A stretch of 64,000 nucleotides of DNA from SZUA-430 sp964547645. GTDB taxonomy: Bacteria > Pseudomonadota > Alphaproteobacteria > Micropepsales > Micropepsaceae. Below the pieces are notes generated by a model. The model was not told the origin of the DNA, did no database searches, and saw nothing but the letters and a program-made list of their open reading frames with translations. Below are positions 34,486 to 42,449 of this stretch, piece by piece (positions within the stretch are counted from its first letter, which is position 1; every line of letters begins with the position of its first letter). The stretch spans positions 5,881 through 69,880 of the forward strand of contig CAZJOM010000010.1 in assembly GCA_964547645.1 (NCBI GenBank). The letters are read 5' to 3'. The position numbers and the translations under genes were made by a program.

Positions 34486-35253
34486 TTAAAGACCTATGAA
34501 TGCCTCCTGCAACAGAGGATTCGGCGTGCCTTGAAGTGCGTCGATGATTGCATTGCGGCGCATCTCCTCCGCATCCGGCGGGTCGCTGTGCATCCAGGCC
34601 AGAAGCAAGCCTTTGTCGACGACGGCGTTCTCAAGCGGCAGGCCGTAGACGAAGTGCATGTAGACGAGCGAGCGGGCGAGGTCGCCCTTCACATCGTCAC
34701 GCGGTTCGACCACCGCCTTGGCGCCGGTGCTGCGCTTGAAGCTTGGGCAAAAGTCGGCGAATCGGCTGGATGCGTCGCTGGGCAACAGGCCGTAACGCAG
34801 GTTCGAGCGGCTTGAATTGATGCGTTGAAAGGCGGGCCAGAGGTTTTGCATATCGGCCATGGCACGCTGCACGCGGGTGACGGAGCACGTTCGGTTCGTA
34901 CAGGCCGGTTCGGTCTCAGCGATCGCGTCCGCGGGGTAGGCGTGCTCCACCGATAGCGCCGGGGTGGTTGGGTCTTGTCGCGTCCGGTCGAATTCGATGC
35001 CGCAATAGAGCTCGGTACCACCCTGCGGATAGAGTTTCTTCCAAAAGACCCGGCGCGTTTCGTCGTAGGTTTGGAACGCGCGCTGCCCGCCTTGCGGCCA
35101 CGGCAAATCGGCGATGCGTTCCCATTCCTGCGCGGGGGTGCCTGATGCTGCCGGTGCCATGCTGGCGGGCAAGAAGTTACGCTCGGTCGTCCCGCACGCG
35201 CTCAGCGTGAGGGTCAAGATCAATGCGATGAACACGCGGGTCGTCGACGCCAT
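34486..35253 (-). CDS. Endonuclease I-family nuclease, lipoprotein
   Basis: A 255-residue protein with lipobox LSAC (Cys about 20), so it is probably anchored on the periplasmic side. The Endonuclease_1 (EndA/Vvn) signature appears as LSVEHAYPADAI (catalytic His about 108), MQNLWPAFQRINSSRSNLRYG (metal-binding Asn/Arg) and four or more cysteines for disulfides. It would cut DNA non-specifically in the periplasm. AAGGAGAGG precedes ATG 35253. Confidence 0.85.
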   Translation of the reverse strand: MASTTRVFIALILTLTLSACGTTERNFLPASMAPAASGTPAQEWERIADLPWPQGGQRAFQTYDETRRVFWKKLYPQGGTELYCGIEFDRTRQDPTTPALSVEHAYPADAIAETEPACTNRTCSVTRVQRAMADMQNLWPAFQRINSSRSNLRYGLLPSDASSRFADFCPSFKRSTGAKAVVEPRDDVKGDLARSLVYMHFVYGLPLENAVVDKGLLLAWMHSDPPDAEEMRRNAIIDALQGTPNPLLQEAFIGL

Positions 35254-35332
35254 GGGCCGCCTCTCCTTACGAATCACTGGGGTGCAGCGGATTCTAAGCG
35301 CGGCCGGCGAAATCAGTTTGTGTGCGCGGCGA

Positions 35333-36028
35333 TCAGCTTCTGGCGGCGGCGATTGCCGCCTTGGCGAGGCAATCCGTCGAGTTAACGAACGGTACGTCGA
35401 TGTCGTTTGCGTCGAGAACGAGTGGCACTTCGGTACAGCCGGCGATGACTACGTTCGCGCCTTGGCCGATGAGGTCGGTTGCTACCGACCGCATCGCACG
35501 GCGCGCTTCGTGGCCGGTGTCGCCTTGTTTGATACGATAGAGTGTTGTCATGAAACGCTCGCGCGTTTGCGCGCTTGGGGCGATTGTCTCGATGCCGAGC
35601 TTGCCGAATGCGTTTTGATAGAGACCGGCGTTGATGCAGCCGTCGGCGGCGAGCAAGCCAACGCGACGCGGGTGGCTCGCGCGTGTCGCCTCGACCGTGA
35701 CGTCGATGATGGAAATGACCGGCAGGCGGGTTGCGCGCTTCACATCGGCGAGGAACGCGTGGGCCGCGTTGCAGGGCATGACAAGTAGTTCGGCGCCAGC
35801 GCGCTCGAGGCCTTGCGCCATAGAGACGAGTGTCGGGGCGGGCGACGGTCCAGTGCCGACAATAGCGTCGTTGCGGTTCGGGACTTGGGGGTTGTTGTCG
35901 ATGATCAAACGAATGTGATCTTGGTCTGACTTCGCGTCGGTCAACGCTAGAACGCGGGCGAAGAAGTCAAGCGTGGCGGCCGGGCCCATACCGCCGAGAA
36001 CGCCCAAGGTCTTTGATTGCGTGCTCAT
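35333..36028 (-). CDS. Aspartate/glutamate racemase family protein
   Basis: A 231-residue enzyme starting KTLGVLGGMGPAATLDFF, with the paired catalytic cysteines in LVMPCNAAHAF (about 85) and VIAGCTEVPLVL (about 196). Both are needed for two-base, PLP-independent racemisation of Asp, Glu or a broader set as in YgeA. Its start overlaps the stop of the preceding PLP-enzyme gene (ATGA). The pair suggests D-amino-acid turnover. Confidence 0.88.
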   Translation of the reverse strand: MSTQSKTLGVLGGMGPAATLDFFARVLALTDAKSDQDHIRLIIDNNPQVPNRNDAIVGTGPSPAPTLVSMAQGLERAGAELLVMPCNAAHAFLADVKRATRLPVISIIDVTVEATRASHPRRVGLLAADGCINAGLYQNAFGKLGIETIAPSAQTRERFMTTLYRIKQGDTGHEARRAMRSVATDLIGQGANVVIAGCTEVPLVLDANDIDVPFVNSTDCLAKAAIAAARS

Positions 36029-37023
36029 TCGCCTTGCAGCGTTCGTTGATAGGCGTAGAGCGCCGGCGCGCCGCCGGTGTGCAGAAAGAGCACGTTGTCG
36101 CCGCGCTTGAAGGTGCCTCGGCGGACGAGGTCGATAAGACCGGCCATCGCTTTGCCGGTGTAGACGGGGTCGAGCAAGATGCCCTCAAAGCGCGCGAGCG
36201 TGCGGACGGCATCAATCATCGCAGGTGTGGGCAGCGAGTAGCCGGGGCCGACCCATTCGTCGAGCGCGACGACGGTTTCTCTGGCCGGGGCGGCGATGTC
36301 GAGTAGCTTGGCGACATCGAGGGTGAGCGTATGAACGTTTCTCTCTTGCTCGACGCGCGGGCGGCGAACGTTGATTCCCGTCACGGGAATGCGCGCGTTG
36401 TTGCCGATGAGGCCGGTGAGCAGGCCCGCATGCGTGCCGGCGCTGCCGCTGGCGCAGATGATGTGGTCGAGCTTTAGGCCCTGTTCGAAGGTTTGCGCGA
36501 GCAACTCCTCGGCGCAGGCGACGTAGCCCAGTGCGCCAAGAGCGTTCGAGCCGCCGCCCGGGATGATGTAGCCCTTGCGGCCTTGGGTTTTGAGGTCTGT
36601 TGCTATGGCCTGCATTGCGGCGGTGAGGTCAGTGCCGGCATCGACGACGGTGACAGCTTCGACGCCGAGGAGGTCGAAGAGAAAGTTATTCCCGCTTGCG
36701 CGCTTGTCGTAGCTGCCGGGAACGCGTTGCTCGAGAACAAGGCGGCACTTCAAGCCTTCGCGGACGGCTGAAGCGAGCGTGAGGCGGCAATGGTTGGACT
36801 GCACCGCGCCGACGGTGATGAGCGTGTCGGCGCCTTGCGCAAGGGCGTCTGCGACCAGGAACTCGAGTTTGCGCGTCTTGTTCCCACCGGCGGCGAGACC
36901 CAAGAGATCATCTCGCTTGATGTAGATGTCGGGACCGCCTAGGTGGCGCGAGAAGTGGTACAACTTCTCGATAGGCGTTGGCGAGGGCGTGTAGCGGCGG
37001 CGGGGAAAGCGGGCGAGGTGCAT
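36025..37023 (-). CDS. dcyD: D-cysteine desulfhydrase / ACC deaminase family PLP enzyme
   Basis: A 332-residue fold-type II PLP enzyme. The PLP lysine is in AAGGNKTRKLEFLVADAL (about 49), VQSNHCRLT contacts the substrate, the phosphate loop is in CASGSAGTHAGLL and the end is FLHTGGAPALYAY. The family covers D-cysteine desulfhydrase (pyruvate, sulfide and ammonia from D-cysteine) and ACC deaminase; its general pattern is that of the DcyD branch. It is translated in one unit with the racemase gene. Confidence 0.82.
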   Translation of the reverse strand: MHLARFPRRRYTPSPTPIEKLYHFSRHLGGPDIYIKRDDLLGLAAGGNKTRKLEFLVADALAQGADTLITVGAVQSNHCRLTLASAVREGLKCRLVLEQRVPGSYDKRASGNNFLFDLLGVEAVTVVDAGTDLTAAMQAIATDLKTQGRKGYIIPGGGSNALGALGYVACAEELLAQTFEQGLKLDHIICASGSAGTHAGLLTGLIGNNARIPVTGINVRRPRVEQERNVHTLTLDVAKLLDIAAPARETVVALDEWVGPGYSLPTPAMIDAVRTLARFEGILLDPVYTGKAMAGLIDLVRRGTFKRGDNVLFLHTGGAPALYAYQRTLQGE

Positions 37024-37201
37024 GGGTTTAGCTCCGGCTTGCGTTCACTTAGCATAGGGTTTCGCGTTTTTCTAAGTCTGCATTTCAGGCGGTCCCGATG
37101 CCGCTGCCGTAACGTCCGCGTTCAATGCGGCAAAAATCGAAGGTGAAGATCGGGCGCGAGCCATATTGCGAGCCGACGCGCGAGCGCCCATCATTTCATC
37201 T

Positions 37202-38509
37202 ATGAAACTCACAGATTGGCTGAACACGAACAGTATCTCGCGCGTCGAGTTTGCGCGAAGGACGCGGTTGTCACCCTCGGCGGTGACGCAGCTTTGCAAC
37301 AACGAGGCGGCTTGGTTGTCGCGGGAGACGGCGGAGGTCATCTTTCGTGAAACGAAGGGGGCCGTGACGCCGAACGACTTCCTTTCGCCGTTTGAAGAAG
37401 CGCCGGCAGAAGCGTTGCGCGTAGCGCCGGTCGGCGAGGCAATCGAGGCGTTCGCGCGGGGCGAGTTTGTGATCGTGACCGACGACGACGATCGCGAGAA
37501 CGAGGGCGATATCTTTGTTGCCGCTTCGAAGTGCACGCCGGACAAGATGGCGTTCATGATCCGTCATACGTCGGGCATCGTTTGTGCGGCGCTTCCGGTG
37601 GAGGCGGCGCGGCGGCTTCGGCTTGATCCGATGGTGGCGGCGAACGACGCGCCGCTGGGGACTGCCTTCACCGTGTCAGTCGATGTGCGACACGGGCTGA
37701 CGACGGGAATCTCCGCCGACGAGCGGACGGCGACTGTGCGTGCGCTCGCGAACGGGAATACAGGCGCAGGCGACTTCGTGCGGCCGGGGCATGTGTTCCC
37801 ACTGATCGCGAAGGACGGCGGCGTGCTCATGCGCACCGGGCACACGGAGGCGTGCGTTGATCTATGCCGGTTGGCGAAGTTGCCGTTGGTCGGAGCGCTC
37901 GCCGAGCTCACGAATGATGATGGGTCGGTGATGCGCGGGCCCGCGGTGGCGGCGTTCGCGCATCGACACAACATCAAGCGTATTTCGGTCGCAGATCTCA
38001 TCGCCTATCGTCAAGCGCGCGAGAGTTTGGTCAAGCGTATCGCGACGTTTCCAGTTGAGACTGCGGTCGGCGTGCTGACGGGGCACACTTACGTGACGCC
38101 GTTCGACGATGTGCATCACTTTGCCTTCGTGTTCGGCGAGATCGGTGACGGCCACGCGGTTTTGGCGCGTCTGCACCGGGCGCAGGTGGTCGGCGACGTG
38201 TTCGGTGGTGCGAAGTTGGTGAACCTCGCCCTGGAGCGCTTCAGGGCCGAGGGGCGCGGTGTGCTAGTCTATCTGCGGGACGGCGCCGCTGGTGTGCCGG
38301 TCCTTCCTGTGGCCGATAGCGAAGATGTCAAATCGGAGGCCAAGCGGCAGAAGCAATGGCGAGAGATCGGGCTTGGTGCGCAGATCCTGCGCGATTTGGG
38401 CGTCGTGTCGATCAAAAACGTGGTGACGCGTCCGCAGGCTTATGTGGCGCTCAGCGGCTTCGGCATCGAGATCGCTGAGACGACGCTGCTGGAGGGCGCC
38501 GATTTGTAA
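37202..38509 (+). CDS. ribB: RibBX: 3,4-dihydroxy-2-butanone-4-phosphate synthase with N-terminal HTH and inactive GTP cyclohydrolase II-like tail
   Basis: A 435-residue three-part protein. Residues 1-60 form a Cro/YdaS-like helix-turn-helix (VEFARRTRLSPSAVTQLCN). Residues 80-290 are RibB, with DDDDRENEGDIFVAA, RHTSGIVCAALP and RPGHVFPLIAKDGGVLMRTGHTEACVDL, converting ribulose 5-phosphate to the riboflavin precursor. Residues 300-435 follow RibA but lack all zinc cysteines: the usual CLTGDVFGSxRCDCG reads AQVVGDVFGGAKLVN. The tail should therefore be inactive for GTP. No FMN riboswitch is visible in the 178 bases upstream. The HTH fusion may provide DNA binding instead. Confidence 0.88.
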   Translation: MKLTDWLNTNSISRVEFARRTRLSPSAVTQLCNNEAAWLSRETAEVIFRETKGAVTPNDFLSPFEEAPAEALRVAPVGEAIEAFARGEFVIVTDDDDRENEGDIFVAASKCTPDKMAFMIRHTSGIVCAALPVEAARRLRLDPMVAANDAPLGTAFTVSVDVRHGLTTGISADERTATVRALANGNTGAGDFVRPGHVFPLIAKDGGVLMRTGHTEACVDLCRLAKLPLVGALAELTNDDGSVMRGPAVAAFAHRHNIKRISVADLIAYRQARESLVKRIATFPVETAVGVLTGHTYVTPFDDVHHFAFVFGEIGDGHAVLARLHRAQVVGDVFGGAKLVNLALERFRAEGRGVLVYLRDGAAGVPVLPVADSEDVKSEAKRQKQWREIGLGAQILRDLGVVSIKNVVTRPQAYVALSGFGIEIAETTLLEGADL

Positions 38510-38518
38510 CCGGCGCCC
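38494..38518 (+). terminator. Hairpin at the end of ribBX
   Basis: Arms GGGCGCCG and CGGCGCCC pair perfectly around a 9-base loop that contains the ribBX stop codon. No T-run follows. It is a candidate 3'-end hairpin. Confidence 0.5.
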
Positions 38519-38649
38519 CAGGGTCGATGCCCAGCTGGCCCATGATTTGGCAACCGGCACTGCGTCACCGTTAATCTCTGTATCGTCGGTGGAAATCCTT
38601 CGCCACTGACGGTAAACGTTCAGAGCAAATATCGAACAAGGAACGTTGA

Positions 38650-39513
38650 ATGATCAAACAACAGAAGTCGGTTGTTGTTACAGGCGTGTCAACTGGCATC
38701 GGGTGGGGCGCCGCGAAGGTGCTAACGCAAGCGGGCTTTCGCGTGTTTGGCAGCGTGCGCAAGGAAGCGGACGCGAAGAAGCTAGCGCTGGAGTTCGGGC
38801 CAAGCTTTGTACCGCTCGTTTTCGACGTGACGGATGAGAAGGGTGCGCGGGCGGCTGCGGCGACAGTACGTGCCGCGCTGGGTGGTGAGACCCTGTTTGG
38901 ATTGGTCAACAATGCGGGTATCGCGGTTGCGGGGCCGTTGCTCTACATGGCGATCGACGAGTTTCGCAATCAGTTGGAGGTGAACCTGACGGGCGTCGTG
39001 ATTGCAACGCAGGCGTTCGCGCCGTTGCTTGGCGTCGACAAGGATTTGAAGGGCGAGCCGGGGCGCATCGTCAATATTTCATCCGTAGGCGGACGCAACG
39101 CGACGCCGTTCATCGGCGCTTACAATACTTCGAAGTTTGGGCTTGAGGGCCTGTCGGAGGCACTGCGGCGCGAGATGATGCCGTTCAAGATCGATGTGAT
39201 CGTGATTGCGCCTGGCGCTGTCGCGACGGCGATCTGGGGCAAGACGGGCGAGGGCGAAGTCGCGAAGTACGCGAACACACCGTACGCGGCACAACTTGCG
39301 ACCTTGCAGAAGCTGGCGGCGGAGCAAGGCGCGAAAGGGCTCAAGCCCGAGCAGTTGGGCGAGGCGATCAAGACAGCGCTCACGGCACCGCGGCCGAAGG
39401 TGCGCTACACGGTGACGCCGGAGCCGGTTCAGAATTTCGTGCTGAACACGGTGCCCAAGCGCACGGCCGATAAGATGGTCGCGGGGCGGCTTGGCTTGTT
39501 ACCGAAGAAGTGA
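38650..39513 (+). CDS. Short-chain dehydrogenase/reductase (classical SDR)
   Basis: A 287-residue SDR. It has the cofactor loop TGVSTGIGWGAA (a TGxxxGxG variant with Ser) and VRKEADA after strand 2, suggesting NADP(H), then LVNNAGIAVAGPL, the catalytic Ser in VNISSVGG and YNTSK (Tyr and Lys). The region after it (GAVATAIW) closes the active site. It is of the 17-beta-hydroxysteroid/retinol-dehydrogenase-like branch; the substrate is unknown. AAGGAACG lies just before the ATG. Confidence 0.88.
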   Translation: MIKQQKSVVVTGVSTGIGWGAAKVLTQAGFRVFGSVRKEADAKKLALEFGPSFVPLVFDVTDEKGARAAAATVRAALGGETLFGLVNNAGIAVAGPLLYMAIDEFRNQLEVNLTGVVIATQAFAPLLGVDKDLKGEPGRIVNISSVGGRNATPFIGAYNTSKFGLEGLSEALRREMMPFKIDVIVIAPGAVATAIWGKTGEGEVAKYANTPYAAQLATLQKLAAEQGAKGLKPEQLGEAIKTALTAPRPKVRYTVTPEPVQNFVLNTVPKRTADKMVAGRLGLLPKK

Positions 39514-39575
39514 CTGGCGCGCTTGACTTTGGTGCGGGGCATGGAAGTCTGCTCGCGATCGCTTGAGGGAATGCC

Positions 39576-40496
39576 ATGAACAAATGGGTGCGGCGTGGAT
39601 TGATCACGCTTGGGGTTCTGGGGTTGGTCGCGGCCGCCGCGTACTATTGGCTCTTCATCAGCAACGGTGCACCCGGGAAAGGCTACTACGAGATCGATAT
39701 GGCGGCGGTTCGAGCAACGGCCGACGAGATCGCGGGAGAGAAGCCGCGGGAGATACGGGTCGAGACGGTGGCAAGCCGGAAGGTGCCGTTGATCGCGATG
39801 GTTGCGGGCGAGGCTTGGGCGCCGGCTGAGGTCAAGGTCAATTCCTACCAAGTGGTGCTGCCGGATCGAACGGTGATCGTCGATACCGGGTTCGATAAGG
39901 CGGCGGCGCAGGCGCTTGAGGTCGAGTCGTTCGACGATGCCGCTCATGAGCGCGTGAGCGCAGCGATGGGAGCGGCGGCTGCCATCGTTGTTACCCATGA
40001 GCACATGGATCACATCGGCGGTCTGTTGACCGATCCGAACGCAGAATTGCTGCTCAAGAAAGCGTTGGTCTCAAAAGAACAGTTCGACAATCCGGATAAG
40101 TCGAAGCCGGTCGTTTGGCCAGCGGGTTCGCGCGAGGGCTTCAAGCCGTTGGTTTACGATCGTTACTATGCGGTCGCGCCAGGCGTGGTTCTGATTAAGG
40201 CCGCAGGCCATACGCCTGGCTCGCAGATGGTCTATGTCAAGCGTGCCGATGGGGTTGAGTTCATGTTCATGGGCGATGTTGCTTCCTATATGCAGAACGT
40301 CGATCTGCAGAAGGCACGTTCGCGCTTGGTCAGCGACGTTATGCTGGGCGAGGACCGCGGCGCCGTGCTGTTGGAACTGCGCGAGCTTGGGCGGCTAAAG
40401 CGCGACGAACCGACGATGCACTTTGTCCCGGGTCACGATGGAGTGGCGTTGGCGAAGCTCAAGGCGGACGGGAATTTGCTCGAAGGGTTTAGGTGA
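39576..40496 (+). CDS. Membrane-anchored metallo-beta-lactamase-fold hydrolase
   Basis: A 306-residue protein with an N-terminal hydrophobic helix (RGLITLGVLGLVAAAAYYWLFIS). The MBL motifs are VTHEHMDHIGG (HxHxDH), KAAGHTPGSQMVYV, FMGDVASY and VPGHDG, giving a complete dinuclear metal site. The catalytic domain is probably periplasmic. It may be a lactonase or other ester hydrolase. The start lies 62 bases after the SDR stop on the same strand, so they may share a message. Confidence 0.85.
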   Translation: MNKWVRRGLITLGVLGLVAAAAYYWLFISNGAPGKGYYEIDMAAVRATADEIAGEKPREIRVETVASRKVPLIAMVAGEAWAPAEVKVNSYQVVLPDRTVIVDTGFDKAAAQALEVESFDDAAHERVSAAMGAAAAIVVTHEHMDHIGGLLTDPNAELLLKKALVSKEQFDNPDKSKPVVWPAGSREGFKPLVYDRYYAVAPGVVLIKAAGHTPGSQMVYVKRADGVEFMFMGDVASYMQNVDLQKARSRLVSDVMLGEDRGAVLLELRELGRLKRDEPTMHFVPGHDGVALAKLKADGNLLEGFR

Positions 40497-40518
40497 GCTT
40501 GTTCGACAAGGCGGCGAG

Positions 40519-40850
40519 TTAGGCCGCGATCTGAGTTTGGCCGATCGCACAGGTGCTGGCTTCAAAGAAGCGGGCACCGTGTTGCAGCCATTCAGGGCAG
40601 GCGTAGTAGGCGGCGATGCGTTTAAAGCCCATCGCGTCGTAAAGCGCGCGGGCTTCGGTTTGTAGCGCTCCGGTTTCAAGGCGCACGCGCTTGTACCCTT
40701 GCAGGCAGGCCGAATATGAGAGCTTCTGCATCATCTTGCGGGCTAGGCCGAAGCCTTGAGAAGCCGGGCGCACGAAGAGCCGTTTTATCTCGCCGAGGAA
40801 AGCCTTCGTAGCATAGCGCAGCCTGCGGGCGCGCCATCCGTGGGCCAGTG
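40519..40850 (-). pseudogene. Truncated GNAT acetyltransferase remnant
   Basis: The frame contains the C-terminal two thirds of a GNAT: GEIKRLFVRPASQGFGLARKMMQ (acetyl-CoA loop) and GYKRVRLETGALQTEARALYDAMGFKRI. The N-terminal strands and helices of a normal 150-170-residue protein are missing, because the neighbouring MAPEG gene begins where they should be. Just before GEIKRL a second frame reads AALCYEGF, like the family's usual VGCAALR-type strand, which suggests a frameshift as well as truncation. An open frame to 40890 exists but its first codons overlap MAPEG. Confidence 0.5.
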
Positions 40851-41276
40851 TCACGGGCCGACATTCAATGCGATCTCGGCGGCCATCCAAAGCATGACCA
40901 GCACCTGTGCTAGAAAGAAGGAAAAGCGCACCAATACAGTCGTGTTCGTTTCGGCCGTGATCATGTGCACGAGCGTTTGACCGATCCGTGCGCCCATGAA
41001 GATCTGGGCTAGGATATCCATCGTCGCTCCCGTGACCTGAGCCGCGAATGCAGTGAGTACGATGGCGCCGTAGACCGGCAGGTTCTCAACGCAGTTCGCG
41101 TGCGCCCGCACGGCGCGCCGGTAGGCGGTACTTCCATGCGCGGTGTCGGCGGGAAAGTCGGTGAGTTGTGAACGGCCGCTCAGGATCAGCGTCCAGCGCC
41201 GAATGCCGACGCCGATCATCAACACCAGCAACGTCCAGCAAGCGAACGCCAACAAAACCCAAAGTGGAATGGTCAT
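40851..41276 (-). CDS. MAPEG-family membrane protein
   Basis: A 141-residue protein with four hydrophobic segments and the MAPEG signature RRAVRAHANCVENLPVYGAIVL (about residues 53-74). Eukaryotic members are glutathione-dependent enzymes of eicosanoid metabolism and detoxification; bacterial ones are little studied. A glutathione-related role would fit the GST and glyoxalase elsewhere in the window, but they are not linked. The AraC-type regulator gene starts 110 bases away in the opposite direction and may control it. Confidence 0.85.
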   Translation of the reverse strand: MTIPLWVLLAFACWTLLVLMIGVGIRRWTLILSGRSQLTDFPADTAHGSTAYRRAVRAHANCVENLPVYGAIVLTAFAAQVTGATMDILAQIFMGARIGQTLVHMITAETNTTVLVRFSFFLAQVLVMLWMAAEIALNVGP

Positions 41277-41385
41277 GTCTTCCTCGATCGTATGGCGGAA
41301 GACCTAGGCCTTTGGGTCGCCCGCGGTAATGGCCGTGGCGCCGGACCTCTTGACCGGGACGCCGGGTGAGCGTGATTTGTCGAAT

Positions 41386-42339
41386 ATGGACGCTCTCTCT
41401 GACGTACTTCGGGTCGTGGGCCTTACCGGCGGGATTTTCCTCGACGCGCGGTTCACGGCCCCGTGGTGCATCATCGGCCAAGTGGGACCGGAAAGTTGCG
41501 CGCCCTACATGGCTCCGCCGGAGCAACTCATCTGCTTTCACTTCGTGGTCGAAGGGCGTTGCCACATCGAGGTTGGGGGGAGCGATCCCGCGCAGGTCGA
41601 GCAGGGCGAGGTCGTCTTGCTTCCGCGCAACGAGGTGCACCGCATGGGTAGCGACCTCAAGGCGCGCGGCATATCGGTGGCCGACATCGTTCAGCCGCCG
41701 GAGGGTGTGGGTGTGCCTCGCATCATCCATGGCGGTGGCGGCGATGCTTGCACAATGGTGTGCGGCTTTCTGGGTGGGGATGCACAGCTCGAGCCATTGC
41801 TGGCGACGCTGCCCCCACTCTTGAAGTTGAAAGTGCGCGACACGCCAGGCGGGGAGTGGATTGCGCAGTCGTTCCGCTTTGGAGCGCAACAACTTACGAA
41901 CGGTGATCCGGGTGCCGCGACGATCATGTCGAAGATGTCGGAGTTATTGTTCATTGAGGCGGTCCGGCGTTATCTCACGACGATGCCGGCGGCGCGTACC
42001 GGATTTTTGGCGGGGTTGCGCGATCCAGTCGTGGGCAAGGCGCTCGCCCTGATGCACACGCAGGTGGCCCGCGCGTGGACGGCGGAGGCCTTGGCTGGCG
42101 CCGTGAATCTCTCGCGGTCGGCCTTCGCAGACCGCTTCACAACGCTCATGGGCCAGCCCCCGATGACGTATCTGACGAACTGGCGGATGCAGGTCGCTGC
42201 GCACAAATTGCGCGAAGGGCGGCTAGCGATTGGGCAGATCGCCTTCGACGTCGGCTATGAGTCCGAAGCGGCCTTTACCCGCGCGTTCAAGCGGGAGCTT
42301 GGTGTGCCACCGGCGACGTGGCGCAAGCAGATCGCTTAG
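41386..42339 (+). CDS. AraC-family regulator with N-terminal cupin_6 domain
   Basis: A 317-residue regulator. The N-terminal cupin part begins MDALSDVLRVVGLTGGIFLDARFTAPWC, as is usual for this subgroup, and includes EQLICFHFVVEGRCHIEV. The C-terminal double HTH is at about 220-315: WTAEALAGAVNLSRSAFADRFTTLMGQPPMTYLTNWRMQVA and IAFDVGYESEAAFTRAFKRELGVPPATWR. It probably senses a small molecule and acts on the divergent MAPEG gene. ATG 41329 upstream is an alternative start. Confidence 0.85.
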   Translation: MDALSDVLRVVGLTGGIFLDARFTAPWCIIGQVGPESCAPYMAPPEQLICFHFVVEGRCHIEVGGSDPAQVEQGEVVLLPRNEVHRMGSDLKARGISVADIVQPPEGVGVPRIIHGGGGDACTMVCGFLGGDAQLEPLLATLPPLLKLKVRDTPGGEWIAQSFRFGAQQLTNGDPGAATIMSKMSELLFIEAVRRYLTTMPAARTGFLAGLRDPVVGKALALMHTQVARAWTAEALAGAVNLSRSAFADRFTTLMGQPPMTYLTNWRMQVAAHKLREGRLAIGQIAFDVGYESEAAFTRAFKRELGVPPATWRKQIA

Positions 42340-42449
42340 GAAGCTCTCTTTCGGGCAGCTTTGCTCAAGATATAGGCAGGCGAGATGGTTGACGGGGCTG
42401 GGTGCTGTGTTGCCTTCTGCCAATGCAAACGACAGGAAACAGCACTCGT

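Noticed and set aside
37024..37201. Possible FMN riboswitch ahead of ribBX
   Set aside because: I looked for the conserved AGGG...CCCCACCGGCGGU-type blocks and found none.
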